The notes under the pieces were generated by a model. The model saw nothing but the letters and a program-made list of their open reading frames with translations, did no database searches and was not told the origin of the DNA. From Echinometra lucunter (taxonomy: Eukaryota; Echinodermata; Echinoidea; Camarodonta; Echinometridae), in the NCBI GenBank assembly GCA_029962745.1, contig CM057154.1, forward strand, positions 33,542,424 through 33,606,423: a DNA stretch of 64,000 bases. Direction: 5' to 3'. The translations under genes and the position numbers were made by a program. Positions 13,501 through 24,705 of the stretch are shown piece by piece; the stretch's first letter is position 1; every line of letters begins with the position of its first letter.

Positions 13501-15070
13501 CTCTGAAAAATACATGTACATCAATACTGGCATACCAGTACACAGAACTTAAAATAATTTCATGCAATAACCACTTCTTCAGGGCCTAGATGAAATGATA
13601 CACATGAAATATTCACATCAACTTAACATTCTTTGATTATGCAGAGCACAGTTCTTATTTCTCCCGTTATCTGGATAGTTATACAAAATTGGCTACAAAC
13701 TGGTAAGGGAACTATTATCTGTTCAAACCCTGTAATTCTGGCAACCTGTCCAATGCAATGCATTCAGTGAGGTAAATGTGCTTGGGAGTTAACTTGACGG
13801 ATGCCACACACTTGATAAGTACAGGCCTACAAGTGCAATGAACTTTATAAATGTAGAAATATCTGAGAATAACACATTCTCACAGAAATTGACATTCAAA
13901 CACATTTCAAGATCTCATAACCCTTCAACTTAGTGCTCCTCCCATGTCTAACCAAATTAGAACCAACACAAAGCTCCCATCTATGTATTCGGGCTCGCAA
14001 AAGTTCAGTGAAAGGCTCATTTGAGTCTAGACGGGACCCCTGAGAACATGATTTGACATGATTGCATCTCCACACGCAACTCTCCAGCTTCCCAGACACA
14101 TAACTTCACACCTTCTGTCACCTCCCATTTGGGGAAGAGGTCTTATTGCCTCCATCTGTTGGTAGAGAAGTATAAAGAAGGGGGTGACCCTCTGGGCTTT
14201 AAACCAGCCTGATCCCTGCATGTGATTCCGATTGGGCGGATGATTAGCAACATGTGATTGGAATTAACCAATGACGAGGTATTGACAGTGAAAGAGGATC
14301 CTCTATTGTCACCTAAAGGTCTACATCCGTGAGAGACACCACTTCACCAAATTTTCTATGTAACACCTATTCCTACATTCAGTCAAAGCCCAAATCTTAT
14401 CTGCATTTAATTACAGGATAAAAGTTCAAATGATCTCCTATATGTTTGACAAGACCTGTTTTCAAACTCAAGGTTCTGTGTCTTTGTGTCTAACCTCAGT
14501 ACCTTTACATCTACCCCTCCTGTTTAAGTTTTACCCCTGCATCCCCTCTTCCCCTCCCCCTTTTCAAGTGGCCCAAACCTGTGACGCATTACGTGAGGAT
14601 CAAGACGGATCAGATTTTCTAGGCCCCAAAATTCAATAAAGCAAAGGTACAGGCAGATAAGGCAATAATTGCATACCATCTGGTTGTGCATCCACCTAAG
14701 TCACGAATCGATTCATCTCCAGACGCTGGTCACATAGCCCCCACTGAGATGCTCAAGATATCTCTCTGGATTCTGACAGTGACCTAGATATAACTGGGCC
14801 ATCGCGACTGCTAACAACGATCGGCCAGTGTCGGCTCCCTTGCTTGTTTTGACTGAAACTGCCATATTGTATTATCTCTCTGTGGAAACCTTTTCCCCGG
14901 CCATCTCCCCAAGATGATATTTGATAACGATCGGTGGTAACTTGAACTTATCTCGTACCTTACATGGCTACGCTTGTTGGTTGAATCAGAGCATCAGATA
15001 AAGAGAGAGGGGCACAAAGAGAGACAAAATTCTCTCTGCAGAAACAAGCATGCACAATAGTAGGCCTAAT
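10560..15070. other. Intronic sequence, no supported gene
   Basis: Mostly unique AT-rich intron. It contains an 18-base T tract near 12022, the tandem duplication listed separately at 12896-13012, and moderately GC-richer patches (about 13900-14230 and 14480-14960). No AUTS2 exon was seen here although the gene must continue leftwards. Confidence 0.5.
12896..13012. repeat. Tandem duplication of a ~50-bp unit separated by a poly-C tract
   Basis: The segment with TCAGTCCTCCCCTCTTCC and TGGATGTTTGTTATCA occurs twice, ending at 12945 and again at 13011, nearly identical. A run of about 19 C lies between the copies. This is a recent local duplication, probably slippage or repair at the C tract. 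Confidence 0.85.
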
Positions 15071-15295
15071 CCAGGACCGGTATTCTGAAAATTGTTTTAT
15101 CTTTTATCTTATTTTAATTGCCATAGCAATCAGAAATAGCGTACGCCATTGGCTCACATCGCGCACTTTTGTCCTGCGTGCTGGTCACTTGCGCAGTTCA
15201 AACCAATCATAAGTATGCCTTTAAAATTTGTTATGACAATTAACACAGTGAAGATAAGATAAAAGATAAAACAATTTTCAGAATACCACCCCAGG
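15071..15295. mobile_element. MITE with ~35-bp terminal inverted repeats
   Basis: GGTATTCTGAAAATTG and the following TTTTATCTTTTATCTTA at 15079-15111 return as the exact reverse complement at 15255-15287. The inverted match probably extends outward into CCAGG/CCTGG at both ends. The inside is about 140 bp and has no coding capacity. This is a short non-autonomous DNA transposon. The superfamily cannot be set because no clear target duplication is seen. It lies about 370 bp from the HX-repeat exon. Confidence 0.75.
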
Positions 15296-15621
15296 AATTG
15301 CTACTTACTCATTAATTCTTGTTCCATTTTCAGTGGTGACAATGTTGATGTTTAAAAGTTTCAAAAAAGATTCCCCTCACGTCAGATCTTTTCTTTTTAC
15401 AGGGTTTCAGGGTGTCAAGTAATGTTTGAGGATCTCTGTGATAACATTAATGGTAGAAGACCGGTACTTTTCATCATGCTAACAGTGTCAATGGATGTGA
15501 GGGTTTCTTTGATTAAATTGATGGCACTAACTGATTTAAAGGTGCCAATGAGGACACTGCACGACAAAATATGGAAGGGACCATGATTCCACGAGTATCA
15601 ACACCTATCACCCTAAACCTA

Positions 15622-16062
<441 letters not shown>

Positions 16063-16238
16063 TCACTGTAAAGGTATTCAATTTTATAAATTACTTTTTC
16101 TTGTTAAATTCTCCCTATGAATTAATTAACACTGATGACACTTAACACTGACAATCAATTTATGAGCTGACAGTTGCTTCCAACACAAACTGCACCTTTG
16201 ATCGCACAGTACATGCAGTGTAGATTTCAAAAGACCTT

Positions 16239-16805
16239 TTAAAGGGTAAGTCCACCCTAGAAATTTCACTGTTTCAATTACAGGAGATAAATTTAAACAG
16301 CATTTAAAAAAGGAATGAGCAAAATCGGTCAACGAATAAGAAAATTACACTCATTTACATTTTCTAGTAAACTACTCTCGGCTCTGCAAGCTGGCAACAC
16401 TGATGACATCATATGCGAGCAGCTCTCCATTCACTTTGTACATGAAATTTCACATTTTCTCAATTATCTTGGAAGTTACACATTTTCTAACCCCCATAGT
16501 CAATGTATGTTCAGAAGAATTGCTTTTTACATAACATACTTTGACTATGGGGTAAGAAAATGTGTAACTTCCAAGATAATTGAGAAAATGTGAAATTTCA
16601 TGTATAAAGAGAATGGAGACCTGCTCGCATATGATGTCATCAGTGCTGCCAATTTGCAGAGCCGAGAGTAGTTTACTAGAAAATGTAAATGAGTGTAATT
16701 TTCTTAATCTTTGATCGATTTTGCTCATTTCTTTTTTAAAATGCTGTTCAAATTTATTGCCTTTTATTGAATTAGTGAAACTTCTAGGGTGGACTTTCCC
16801 TTGAA
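16239..16805. mobile_element. Long foldback element (large-palindrome MITE), Kolobok-like ends
   Basis: Two arms of about 270 bp form a near-perfect inverted repeat around a loop of roughly 20 bp centred at about 16524. The ends are AGGGTAAGTCCACCCTAG at left and the complement of AGGGAAAGTCCACCCTAG at right. TTAA precedes the left end (16239-16242) and TGAA, one change from TTAA, follows the right end (16802-16805). A TTAA duplication with AGGG-starting termini fits Kolobok-type transposons. The two apparent reading frames in the arms are mirror images of each other and not genes. Confidence 0.85.
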
Positions 16806-17459
16806 AATGATTCACAAGAATAATATAACCTGAATACTCATTTGCTTTCTTTCAGACACTCAGTAACAGGTAAACAAGGATGGTAGAAAGAGGAGAGCAT
16901 TTTTAATGAGTGCTTTGTCCCTAATGTAAATAACCCATTTCTATTAAACACACATCAGGGAAATGTCACATACTCTAGAGCCACTTATCAGCATCACCTT
17001 AATTATTGACTCAGTATCACAAAGCTAAAAATAATCACTTATTTGCCGTCGCTGAACATACATGTTTGTCATCTCTTTCTGTAATGTGTACTTAGTAGTA
17101 ATTCATGCCAAAGACAGAAGAGATGATCTACATCTGTCTATTACCTTTACATCTGTCTATTACATTGAACAAGAATGACAGCAAATCACTCTGGATGCTA
17201 TGCATATTTGCAAGCATCTGGAATATGAAGTCGTCAAAGTGTGCATGTTTGCTCCGTCAACAAGCCTACATGCATATCATCTAAACTCTGCATCACATTG
17301 CCACCTGTACATATACACACACAAAAACCTCTGTTGAACAGCTACAGCGTAATAATAAATGGAGCTTTAAATGTCTGAGGTTAAACTCGTGTATCATATT
17401 TCCAGATCTGTGCAATATTACAATGTGTCGAGTTTAACTTCATCAATTTAGCCCCATAA
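16806..17459. other. Intronic sequence, nothing recognised
   Basis: AT-rich unique-looking intron between the foldback element and the motif-rich island. No coding or repeat signal beyond a short tandem TACATCTGTCTATTAC-like duplication near 17130-17163. Confidence 0.5.
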
Positions 17460-18020
17460 TGGCCTAATAATAACAGCCCATCACAGCTAAATTGAGTACA
17501 TTAGCGATACCCCGTAGACAGCGCTATTTCCCAAAGTGCATCAAACAGCGTGACGAGTAATTCCAATTAAGGAGCTCATTACTCAGTCGTGGTTGTCATT
17601 AGGACCGTGTTGCCAATTTGCCCGATATGGTTACACCCTACCACCATCTTCCCTGTGTCACTTTTTTCCTCTCCTTCCAACTCTTTTTGTTCATCAGACA
17701 TGAGTCAACAGCTTCATTCAAATCTATTTTATTGGGGGGCTTAGGTCGGACTAGTCAAAAGCAAATTCAATTTGTTCCTGATCCAAGTGTCTCTGACACC
17801 TCACCATTTGATTTGGGAATCAGATGCACCTCTTCCTAATTGAATTAAGCGCTAATTAGGCGTGATTTGTCGCCCATTAAGTGGCAGGGACTGGGAATCA
17901 AATAACGCCTAATGCGAAAACAGGAGCAATCTGGTAATTGCCCTATGGGTGGCTGGACAAATGTAAACAAGACGATTACCATGCTAACTTGGTCCATTGT
18001 CTTGCCTGACCTTGACAACT
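17460..18020. promoter_or_regulatory. Candidate cis-regulatory island (homeodomain, forkhead and NR5A/ERR-type motifs)
   Basis: A stretch of higher sequence complexity inside the intron. It holds TAATTG at 17838, GCTAATTAGG at 17851-17860, CCAATTAAGG near 17560, the forkhead motif TGTAAACA at 17962-17969 and TGACCTTGA at 18007-18015 (an NR5A/ERR half site on the minus strand). Clusters of this kind are typical of developmental enhancers, which AUTS2-locus introns carry in vertebrates. No activity can be shown from sequence. Confidence 0.3.
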
Positions 18021-21000
18021 GCTAGTTACACTTGATATTGAGAGGATTAAATAATAATCTATTTTCATACATACGTAGACTGAGTGTCTGGCATGCAAGT
18101 TGTACAGGCTTAAAGGGATGTCCGCCTCAAGCCAGTACGAATACATATAATCTACATAACAATCCTCTTTGATGCTCACACTGGTTAAGATGGAAGTTAA
18201 AGATCTCGGGATCAATGGATGCAGCTGATCGATGAAAGGCATCATTTCATTTAAATGTTACACATTTAATCTTTGATAATGTAAACTGTTCTGTCTATGA
18301 CATGACCTCAAGATATGGACGTTATTGTGAAGTGTTATGTTAACTTTCTGATGGTGTTTCCAGTCTCCACCTTTGATGTATGATTTCATACATTGAAAAT
18401 CACAAAGAATTTAGAATGATTTTAATATATCATGTAATATTCCTGCAAAATGAAAATGATTCTTGAGAAAATATTTCCGTATTGTAGAATAGCAGCCACT
18501 GAAACAATACAAAAAATCTATTCAGATTTTATTTTTTGATAAACAGAAAAAACAAAGACACTAATGTGATGAGATTATTCTCAGTTTATTATATTTAGAT
18601 ATGACTAATTTTACACTTAAGTCAATCAACATAAAAGCTTTGCAAGACCAATTAAGAACACGTCATCTTCTCCCCTATTCCTGGACATAATCTCTAGAGA
18701 TCTAACCTGGCTTTACCAAAAGAAAAGGAGGAGTTAAAAAGGGTAACCCATCAGAACTAATCCCTTGAAGATCTCCTCAGATTAGGAGGTGATCTTAGGT
18801 GGCAGGGATAGACAGCAGTGTTAATTACCACATTGACGGGTGGTTTAGTAATCCTTGGATTTCATAGGCTAGGAGTTATTTGACATCACATCCTCTCATC
18901 AAGCGATTACTCTATCAAGGTATGTGTCCTTTCTTAAATGCCTAGGGACAACACTGGTCTACACTTTTCACTGTCACAGCATGTCAGGATCCAAGTCCTA
19001 TATGAAGACCTATACTCAGATTATAAGGATCTCAAACACGTAGTCTTTTGTCCCCAAATTTCTGAATTACATCTTTCTCTAGATTTAGTTGCTTGGAAAA
19101 TTATTCATGAATATCATTTTTCAATCATGGGTTACAATGCATAACAGAATTTTGAGTAAATTTCATCTTCATAACTCATAAGGGGAGATAAATATGTATG
19201 TATTCCATGATAACATGGTCTTATTTGACTTTGAAGTGTAATTCTCAAATAAATGTATGAATATCATCAGAATGATAAGCTCGATACATATGTAAATGCA
19301 GATTCAATAAACATTCACTTAAACATAATGTGGGTTTTCAGTGAGATAAACATAACCTCTCAACATGAAATTTGGCAGCTTTCTTTTTAAATATATATAT
19401 ATATATATATTTTTTTTTTAGTGGGGGGGGGCCTATTTTTGTAGTTTCTTTACTGAAAACTTAAGAAATGCTACAAACAAGCAGCCAGCATCATAACACC
19501 ATTAGTCCAGAATCTCTCTCGAATTTCACACTGTTAACTTGCGTGTGTGCAGCGTAAGCCGGGAATTCGTCTGGCTGCACCTCAAAACCAAAGGGGGAAG
19601 CAACAGAGACCTGAAAGCTTACTTTTCAACCACAGAAAGGAAACAGTTCATTTATCTCATTTTGTCCTGCCAGTTCCCTTACTCTCCTACAAAACAATAG
19701 CAATACCATCCAATGGGATTTAGGGGGCAGAAACACTAGATTTCTACAGCTACTGTATGTCTGATCCCTATAAGCTCACCGATTTCCACTCTAATGGAAA
19801 GCTTGATTTGTTTGTTGATATAATTATCTCAAAATAGACACTATTCTTTTCGATGGATGGCACAACAGACATAAACAAATTAATGAGGCATCCCCATGAA
19901 CTCACAGAGTAAACTGATATCCATATCAAATTAGAAACTATGAGTTGCAATTAAACAGATTGCTGTATCAATTTATCTCATTCTAATCTGTTTGATTTCC
20001 TGGAGACTATAGTAAAAGATGTCTGTCGGTAGCAAATATGCAAAAGTATCCTTCTTCAATTTCCTTTTTTTAAACCTATTATTACTATTAGAGAAAAAAT
20101 TGTGCTCATAGATGGATAAAAGCGTGATACCTTCTTCATTGGGTAGGGCACGGCACGGCAATGAACGTGATAAATCTCTATCATTTCTTCACAAGATTGA
20201 TTCCAGTCTCTAATTACACCCTTTCAAGTATTCTAGCTAAATACATGTAGCTATTATTACCATCGGACAGCTCTAATAGCTGAACAGATTATATGAAGAA
20301 CATCACAATAATTTGAAAGGTTATCATTTAATCATTCAAATTATAAAAAATGCATTTCATGTCTACAATTAACAAGTTTGGGGGACAAGGGGAAGAGAGT
20401 ATCTAATAAAGAAAAGTGTGCAATGAGAAGAAATGAAGGAACATGAGTAGCAGTATGACACATATCATTAAAGAGCAAGTGTATGGAGAGATCAGGCATC
20501 CCATTCAGTTTCTTTCTACATCCCTATCCATTATACAGCTCCATCCAAATTACACAACCCGTCATCACACTCACGAATAAAAAGTCACAGGAAATAGAGG
20601 ATAGCTTGTACTTTGCGCTCAAAAGCCCATAAATATATCTCAAATACGACAGTCGGCAATCCGCTCTTCACGATATGCACAAAGCTTTCAGAGATTTGGA
20701 TGCATTGCAGATATGTGTACAAGGGGGCTGCTAAATTTAGTCCTAATCAGTTAGCATTTCTATTCTCGTCAAAGAGATATAGGGATCCTACAGGCAAGGT
20801 CATGTGGCTTAAGTCATTGGGGGCCAACGGAACAAATGACAATCCTTCCAAAAGGAAGACTTTCAGGCAAATCTGGCATCTTTTTCATTTCTAGTGAATC
20901 TTTATTCGAGGATAAGTTGAAGGCTGGAAGGGAACCACTTCCTGGCTTGTAAGACTGGGAACATTTCTGGCAAATTTCCCCCAATTTCCCAACTAGGAAG

Positions 21001-23055
21001 AGGACAATTTATGACTATATCCTCTCTTCCTTCCACAACTTAGAACATAACATTCTTTCTCTCCTATTTTGGCATCGTTTGTCTCCTGTAGTAGTGTTTA
21101 CTCTCATTCCCTACATATCGCTATCCTGGGAGTTATAAACATACTAGAATGGACTCGTTGAACTTAAGATCACCCTATAGTATCTCCAAGTGTAATTCCA
21201 TCAAAATTCAAACAAAAATATTGAAGCTGTTCAATCACTGAATTTTACCGAGTATTTTCATGAATGGTTTCATATCTGCTGAAGATAGTAATAGGTCAAT
21301 CCCACCAAATCACAATAAAATTATAACAATTCAATAATTCTATCCTCCTAAGGAATGTAAACATCTAACACAAAGACAACAAAGCATGAAATACAGCATT
21401 AAAAAATGAGTATCAAATCAGACGTACTCTTTTTTAGAAGATAGATTGGATAATATTACCCAAAAACTCAAGTCGAAGATATGTTGCTATTTCTCTATTT
21501 TACTATCTTCTAGGTCACTCTACAAAACCACAAAATAAATTTTAACAAAACCCAAAAGTACAGAAGCGCCTTGCCTTATTACTTTTGGAGAGAATATCTC
21601 ATCTCTCAGCAATAAAATTTTGTTTTTATCAATGTTTGAGGAATTAACCTCACAAAGGCTATCAACCCAGCAAGATCCATCCATTCTAGAACAATTCTTG
21701 AGAGTGGAAAGCAGCTTACAAGTGATTTAGAAAATGTTGAAATTGGTCTGGCAAATCAACAAGATTGGAGAAGGTCAGATTAGGGTCAAACTGTCCTAAT
21801 TGGGGGACAAAAATATTTTTATATCAGGCATATGGTTTGAAGCTCATTGAGTTGAACCACTTGTTTTGTTATGTTTTGCATAAGTTGTTTGTTTGTTTGT
21901 TTAGCTCAATCTTTCATCGAAAGTAAAGAAGATCTATCATTCATAGAGATTTCCACTTTTTGCTTCTTGAATGATGTTATGTAAAATTGGAACATATGAG
22001 ACAATTTCTTTATAATATGCAAAATACATTCTAAAAATATCCTAGTATTTTCACTTTCCACTAAATGAAATAAAAATTTAGAAATGTCTGCATATATGAT
22101 CACCATGAGTGCTTATGTACTCTATAACACTGTCCAATAACTGAATGTCAAATTAGATTTAGAGATGAAATTATTCATTTATCATTTGTATGAAAATGAC
22201 CATAGAGCTAGAAAGAACAATGACCGATGACTGACCCCCTAAGAAAAGAAAAAAGAAGAAGCTGCTGACCAGCTTTCGACCCGTATTGAGATTATGATGA
22301 ACGTTAAACCTGGCGCAGACAGGACGGCATTCCAGCAATCTCAATTTACTCATTCCCGAGCAATCTAGTCGGGGATGCAACTTCATTATACTAACAGCGT
22401 AGCCAAGCGTAGATGCCTCCTTTGAGCAAATTATCCTGAATTTGTGTACTCTCTTTTTGCACTATTTCCAAGATTTAAATCAACTTTGCAATCCCATGCA
22501 TCTTCTACCCTGTCTTCCCTGTACAGGTACATTAGACCCATGCTGTCTCTGTCTTTAAATTTATTTCATTTAGCTCAAGTTATGGATAAATTTCTGTTCA
22601 ATTATAGATTTGTAGAGGAGGGGATTGACCTCACTCCATAGACTCTAAACACATCAACCCAACCAGAAATGCATTCTAAGAGAACAATTGTTGCATGGGT
22701 CTCTTCCATTCCAAATCCCTCTTTGTTTTGGTTTGTTGTTGTTTTTTTCTTTTGCATTTTGCTCTTGACTACCACTCTAGAAGTCAGGGAAAGGGCATCC
22801 CTCCATTGTACATACTCTGTGTAGTGTTTTCTCTCTATCAGTTGACATTTCATTTGAATTTTTCAGAGTGCTCAACCGAATGCAGCATGGATACACCAAA
22901 TGATTTGGAAAGCCTTTCTGCAACCTTCGCTATGTTAGCAGCCGTGAGTATGCACTTTCAATTTTTTTATTTTTGACTAAAATTATTCTTTCTAAAAAGT
23001 CATACAACCACAAACCCAGTTTCAAGGAGAAAGGGATATAAACTGCTGCCCTTAC
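18021..23055. other. Intronic sequence with simple repeats, no supported gene
   Basis: AT-rich intron. It contains a (TA)n/T9/G9 run at about 19391-19431, a GC-richer patch at about 20590-20890 and otherwise unique-looking sequence. Short open frames are scattered and unconvincing. Confidence 0.5.
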
Positions 23056-23345
23056 AATCATCATCAGAATAATAACAATCAGCATCATCATAATAATAAT
23101 GATACTACTATTACTACTACAACTACCACTACTACAACTACTACTAATTATTATCATTATTATAATTACAATAATAATAAGAATTATCATTAATATGAAT
23201 TTCATTATTGTTGTCATTATGATGATAATGATGATGATAAAATCAATATTACTATGATCATCATTACAATTATCATTACTATCATTTTATTATTATAATC
23301 ATCATTACAATTCTTATTAATATCATTTTATTATCATTATTATCT
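23056..23345. repeat. Degenerate ATC/ATT/ACT trinucleotide array
   Basis: Imperfect (ATT)n, (ATC)n and (ACT)n runs over almost 300 bp. The apparent peptide rich in Ile, Met and Ser is a repeat artefact. Confidence 0.9.
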
Positions 23346-23578
23346 TTATAATTATTTAGGAATTTTTACTGTGATACTTTCCTATGCCCATCATAATTAT
23401 ATAATAACTTAATTTTATCTTACCTCCATTATACTGTTTATAAATCTTTTGTAATTTCCTTTTAATATTCATGTTTTTTATCTCAGGACCTTGATGTAAA
23501 ACAGTTTTTAACTGATCTTGTCATGCTGAATAAATATGTTTCATTTAATGAATAAATACATTATTATTATTATCACAT
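23346..23578 (+). mobile_element. Possible 3' end of a non-LTR retroposon
   Basis: AT-rich segment ending GGACCTTGATGTAAAACAG, then TCATGCTGAATAAATATG and a short ATT run. This resembles the 3' untranslated ends of CR1-like elements. It sits only about 80 bp downstream (transcript sense) of the exon at 23656. There is no coding part. Confidence 0.3.
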
Positions 23579-23655
23579 ATTAAAAATATTGTATACATTT
23601 AATATAACTGTGATCACTAGTTTAAGTACAGTTGCCGTCATGCTGATAAACTTAC

Positions 23656-23918
23656 GTGGATAGTGTGACGATGGCTGGTCTGGGTAATGAGGAGGCTGTC
23701 CCGTAGCGGGTCCTGCCAGTGGTGTGCTCGATGTTAATGGGGGCGGTGGTGGCAGCAAGGGGGACGAGAACATGTGGGGGTTAGGGTGAGGGGGTGGGGC
23801 CTTGGGTTGGCTATTGTGCTGAGGATACTGGGGTGTGGGGTAAGGTTGAAGGGTAGAGGACCGTTGAGTAGGGGTGCCTCGTGCCCCTTGGTTGGGCGGC
23901 CCAATGTGACTGGAATTA
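23656..23918 (-). CDS. AUTS2: AUTS2-family protein, proline-rich internal exon, partial CDS
   Basis: Internal exon of 263 nt. The acceptor is TCTTTCTACAG before TAATTCC, and the donor is TATCCAC followed by GTAAGT. It enters in phase 2, so the first base completes the AGT Ser codon begun by the 33154 exon, and leaves in phase 1. It encodes residues 190-278. The sequence is rich in Pro, Gln, Tyr and His. Residues 234-253 (HPNPHMFSSPLLPPPPPLTS) match the HPNMF..P..LPPPPPLTSG block of vertebrate AUTS2 that lies just before its conserved LRQELN block. That is the same order seen here with the next exon at 15661. No folded domain is expected; this is the disordered proline-rich region upstream of the PY and HX motifs. 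Splice sites and phase make this a secure exon. Confidence 0.9.
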
Positions 23919-24604
23919 CTGTAGAAAGACAAATATTTGAGAGGAAAAAAATAAGATTATGGAAGTATTTTGCTCATGCCTGGATAAAAATATCTTGTGT
24001 TCATACATTTTTATGAATCCTTTCCAAATTCAGCCATGAAAAAAGGCCATTATCAAAAGAAACAATAACATTTAAGAACTTCAAGTCTTGCAGATATTTT
24101 ACAACACAGAGTACCACAATTTTCTAAAGTAGTACTTTGTTGTTATACAATGTGACAACTAATATAAAATATCTGTGGTGAAAATGAAAAAAATAACACA
24201 ACAACACACAAATATACTATTAGAAACATCAAAGAATAAATATCTAAAGAACACATGTTGGTATAATCTAGTGTTATCAATGCACACATTTTGAACTGTC
24301 ATGATATTTATGAGTCATTTCCAGGACTGCCTGGATCAAATATCAAGTCCTGGGAGCCTTTAACATTTATCACTCTAGTTCTCTACTACAAAATTCATAA
24401 CTTTTATCACATGTTTATATTAATACCGTTCAGGAGGAGTAAAACTCTGCTGACAACCATTAATGGAAGCAGCCATGACAATGTTAATTTGAAAAACAAA
24501 CAGCTTGATGATACTAAAGGAAATGCATTTTGTCACAATAAGTGACAACCAGTGTATGTTTTGTCTAGGCTTATTTTGTCAAAAAGAGGAAAATTCTCAC
24601 TATC
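23919..24604. other. Intronic sequence, nothing recognised
   Basis: Plain AT-rich intron upstream (transcript sense) of the 23656 exon, after its pyrimidine-rich acceptor tract. Confidence 0.5.
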
Positions 24605-24705
24605 TTAATCCGATGAATACTAAGACTGTGATAACTCAGTCTGGGGTCAAAGGAAAATGCGTGTTATACTGAAGTTAAATAGTGCTGAACGGGTTGATCA
24701 ATTAG
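24605..24705 (+). repeat. Dispersed hairpin repeat, copy 1
   Basis: A ~100-bp repeat also found at 58398-58500 and 63931-64000 in the same orientation. It begins with a hairpin: stem AGACTG (24623-24628), loop TGATAACT, stem CAGTCT (24637-24642). The shared segment GGAAAATGCGTGTTATACTG follows, then GTGCTGAACGGGTT. The stem sequence differs from copy 2 but still pairs fully. Confidence 0.6.

Noticed and set aside
16315..16815. Two similar proteins encoded on opposite strands
   Set aside because: They are the same sequence read from the two arms of the foldback element; no transposase similarity.
24605..24705. Helitron 3' end explanation of the hairpin repeat
   Set aside because: On the minus strand a hairpin lies near an end, but no CTRR terminus follows within 10-12 bases in any of the three copies.
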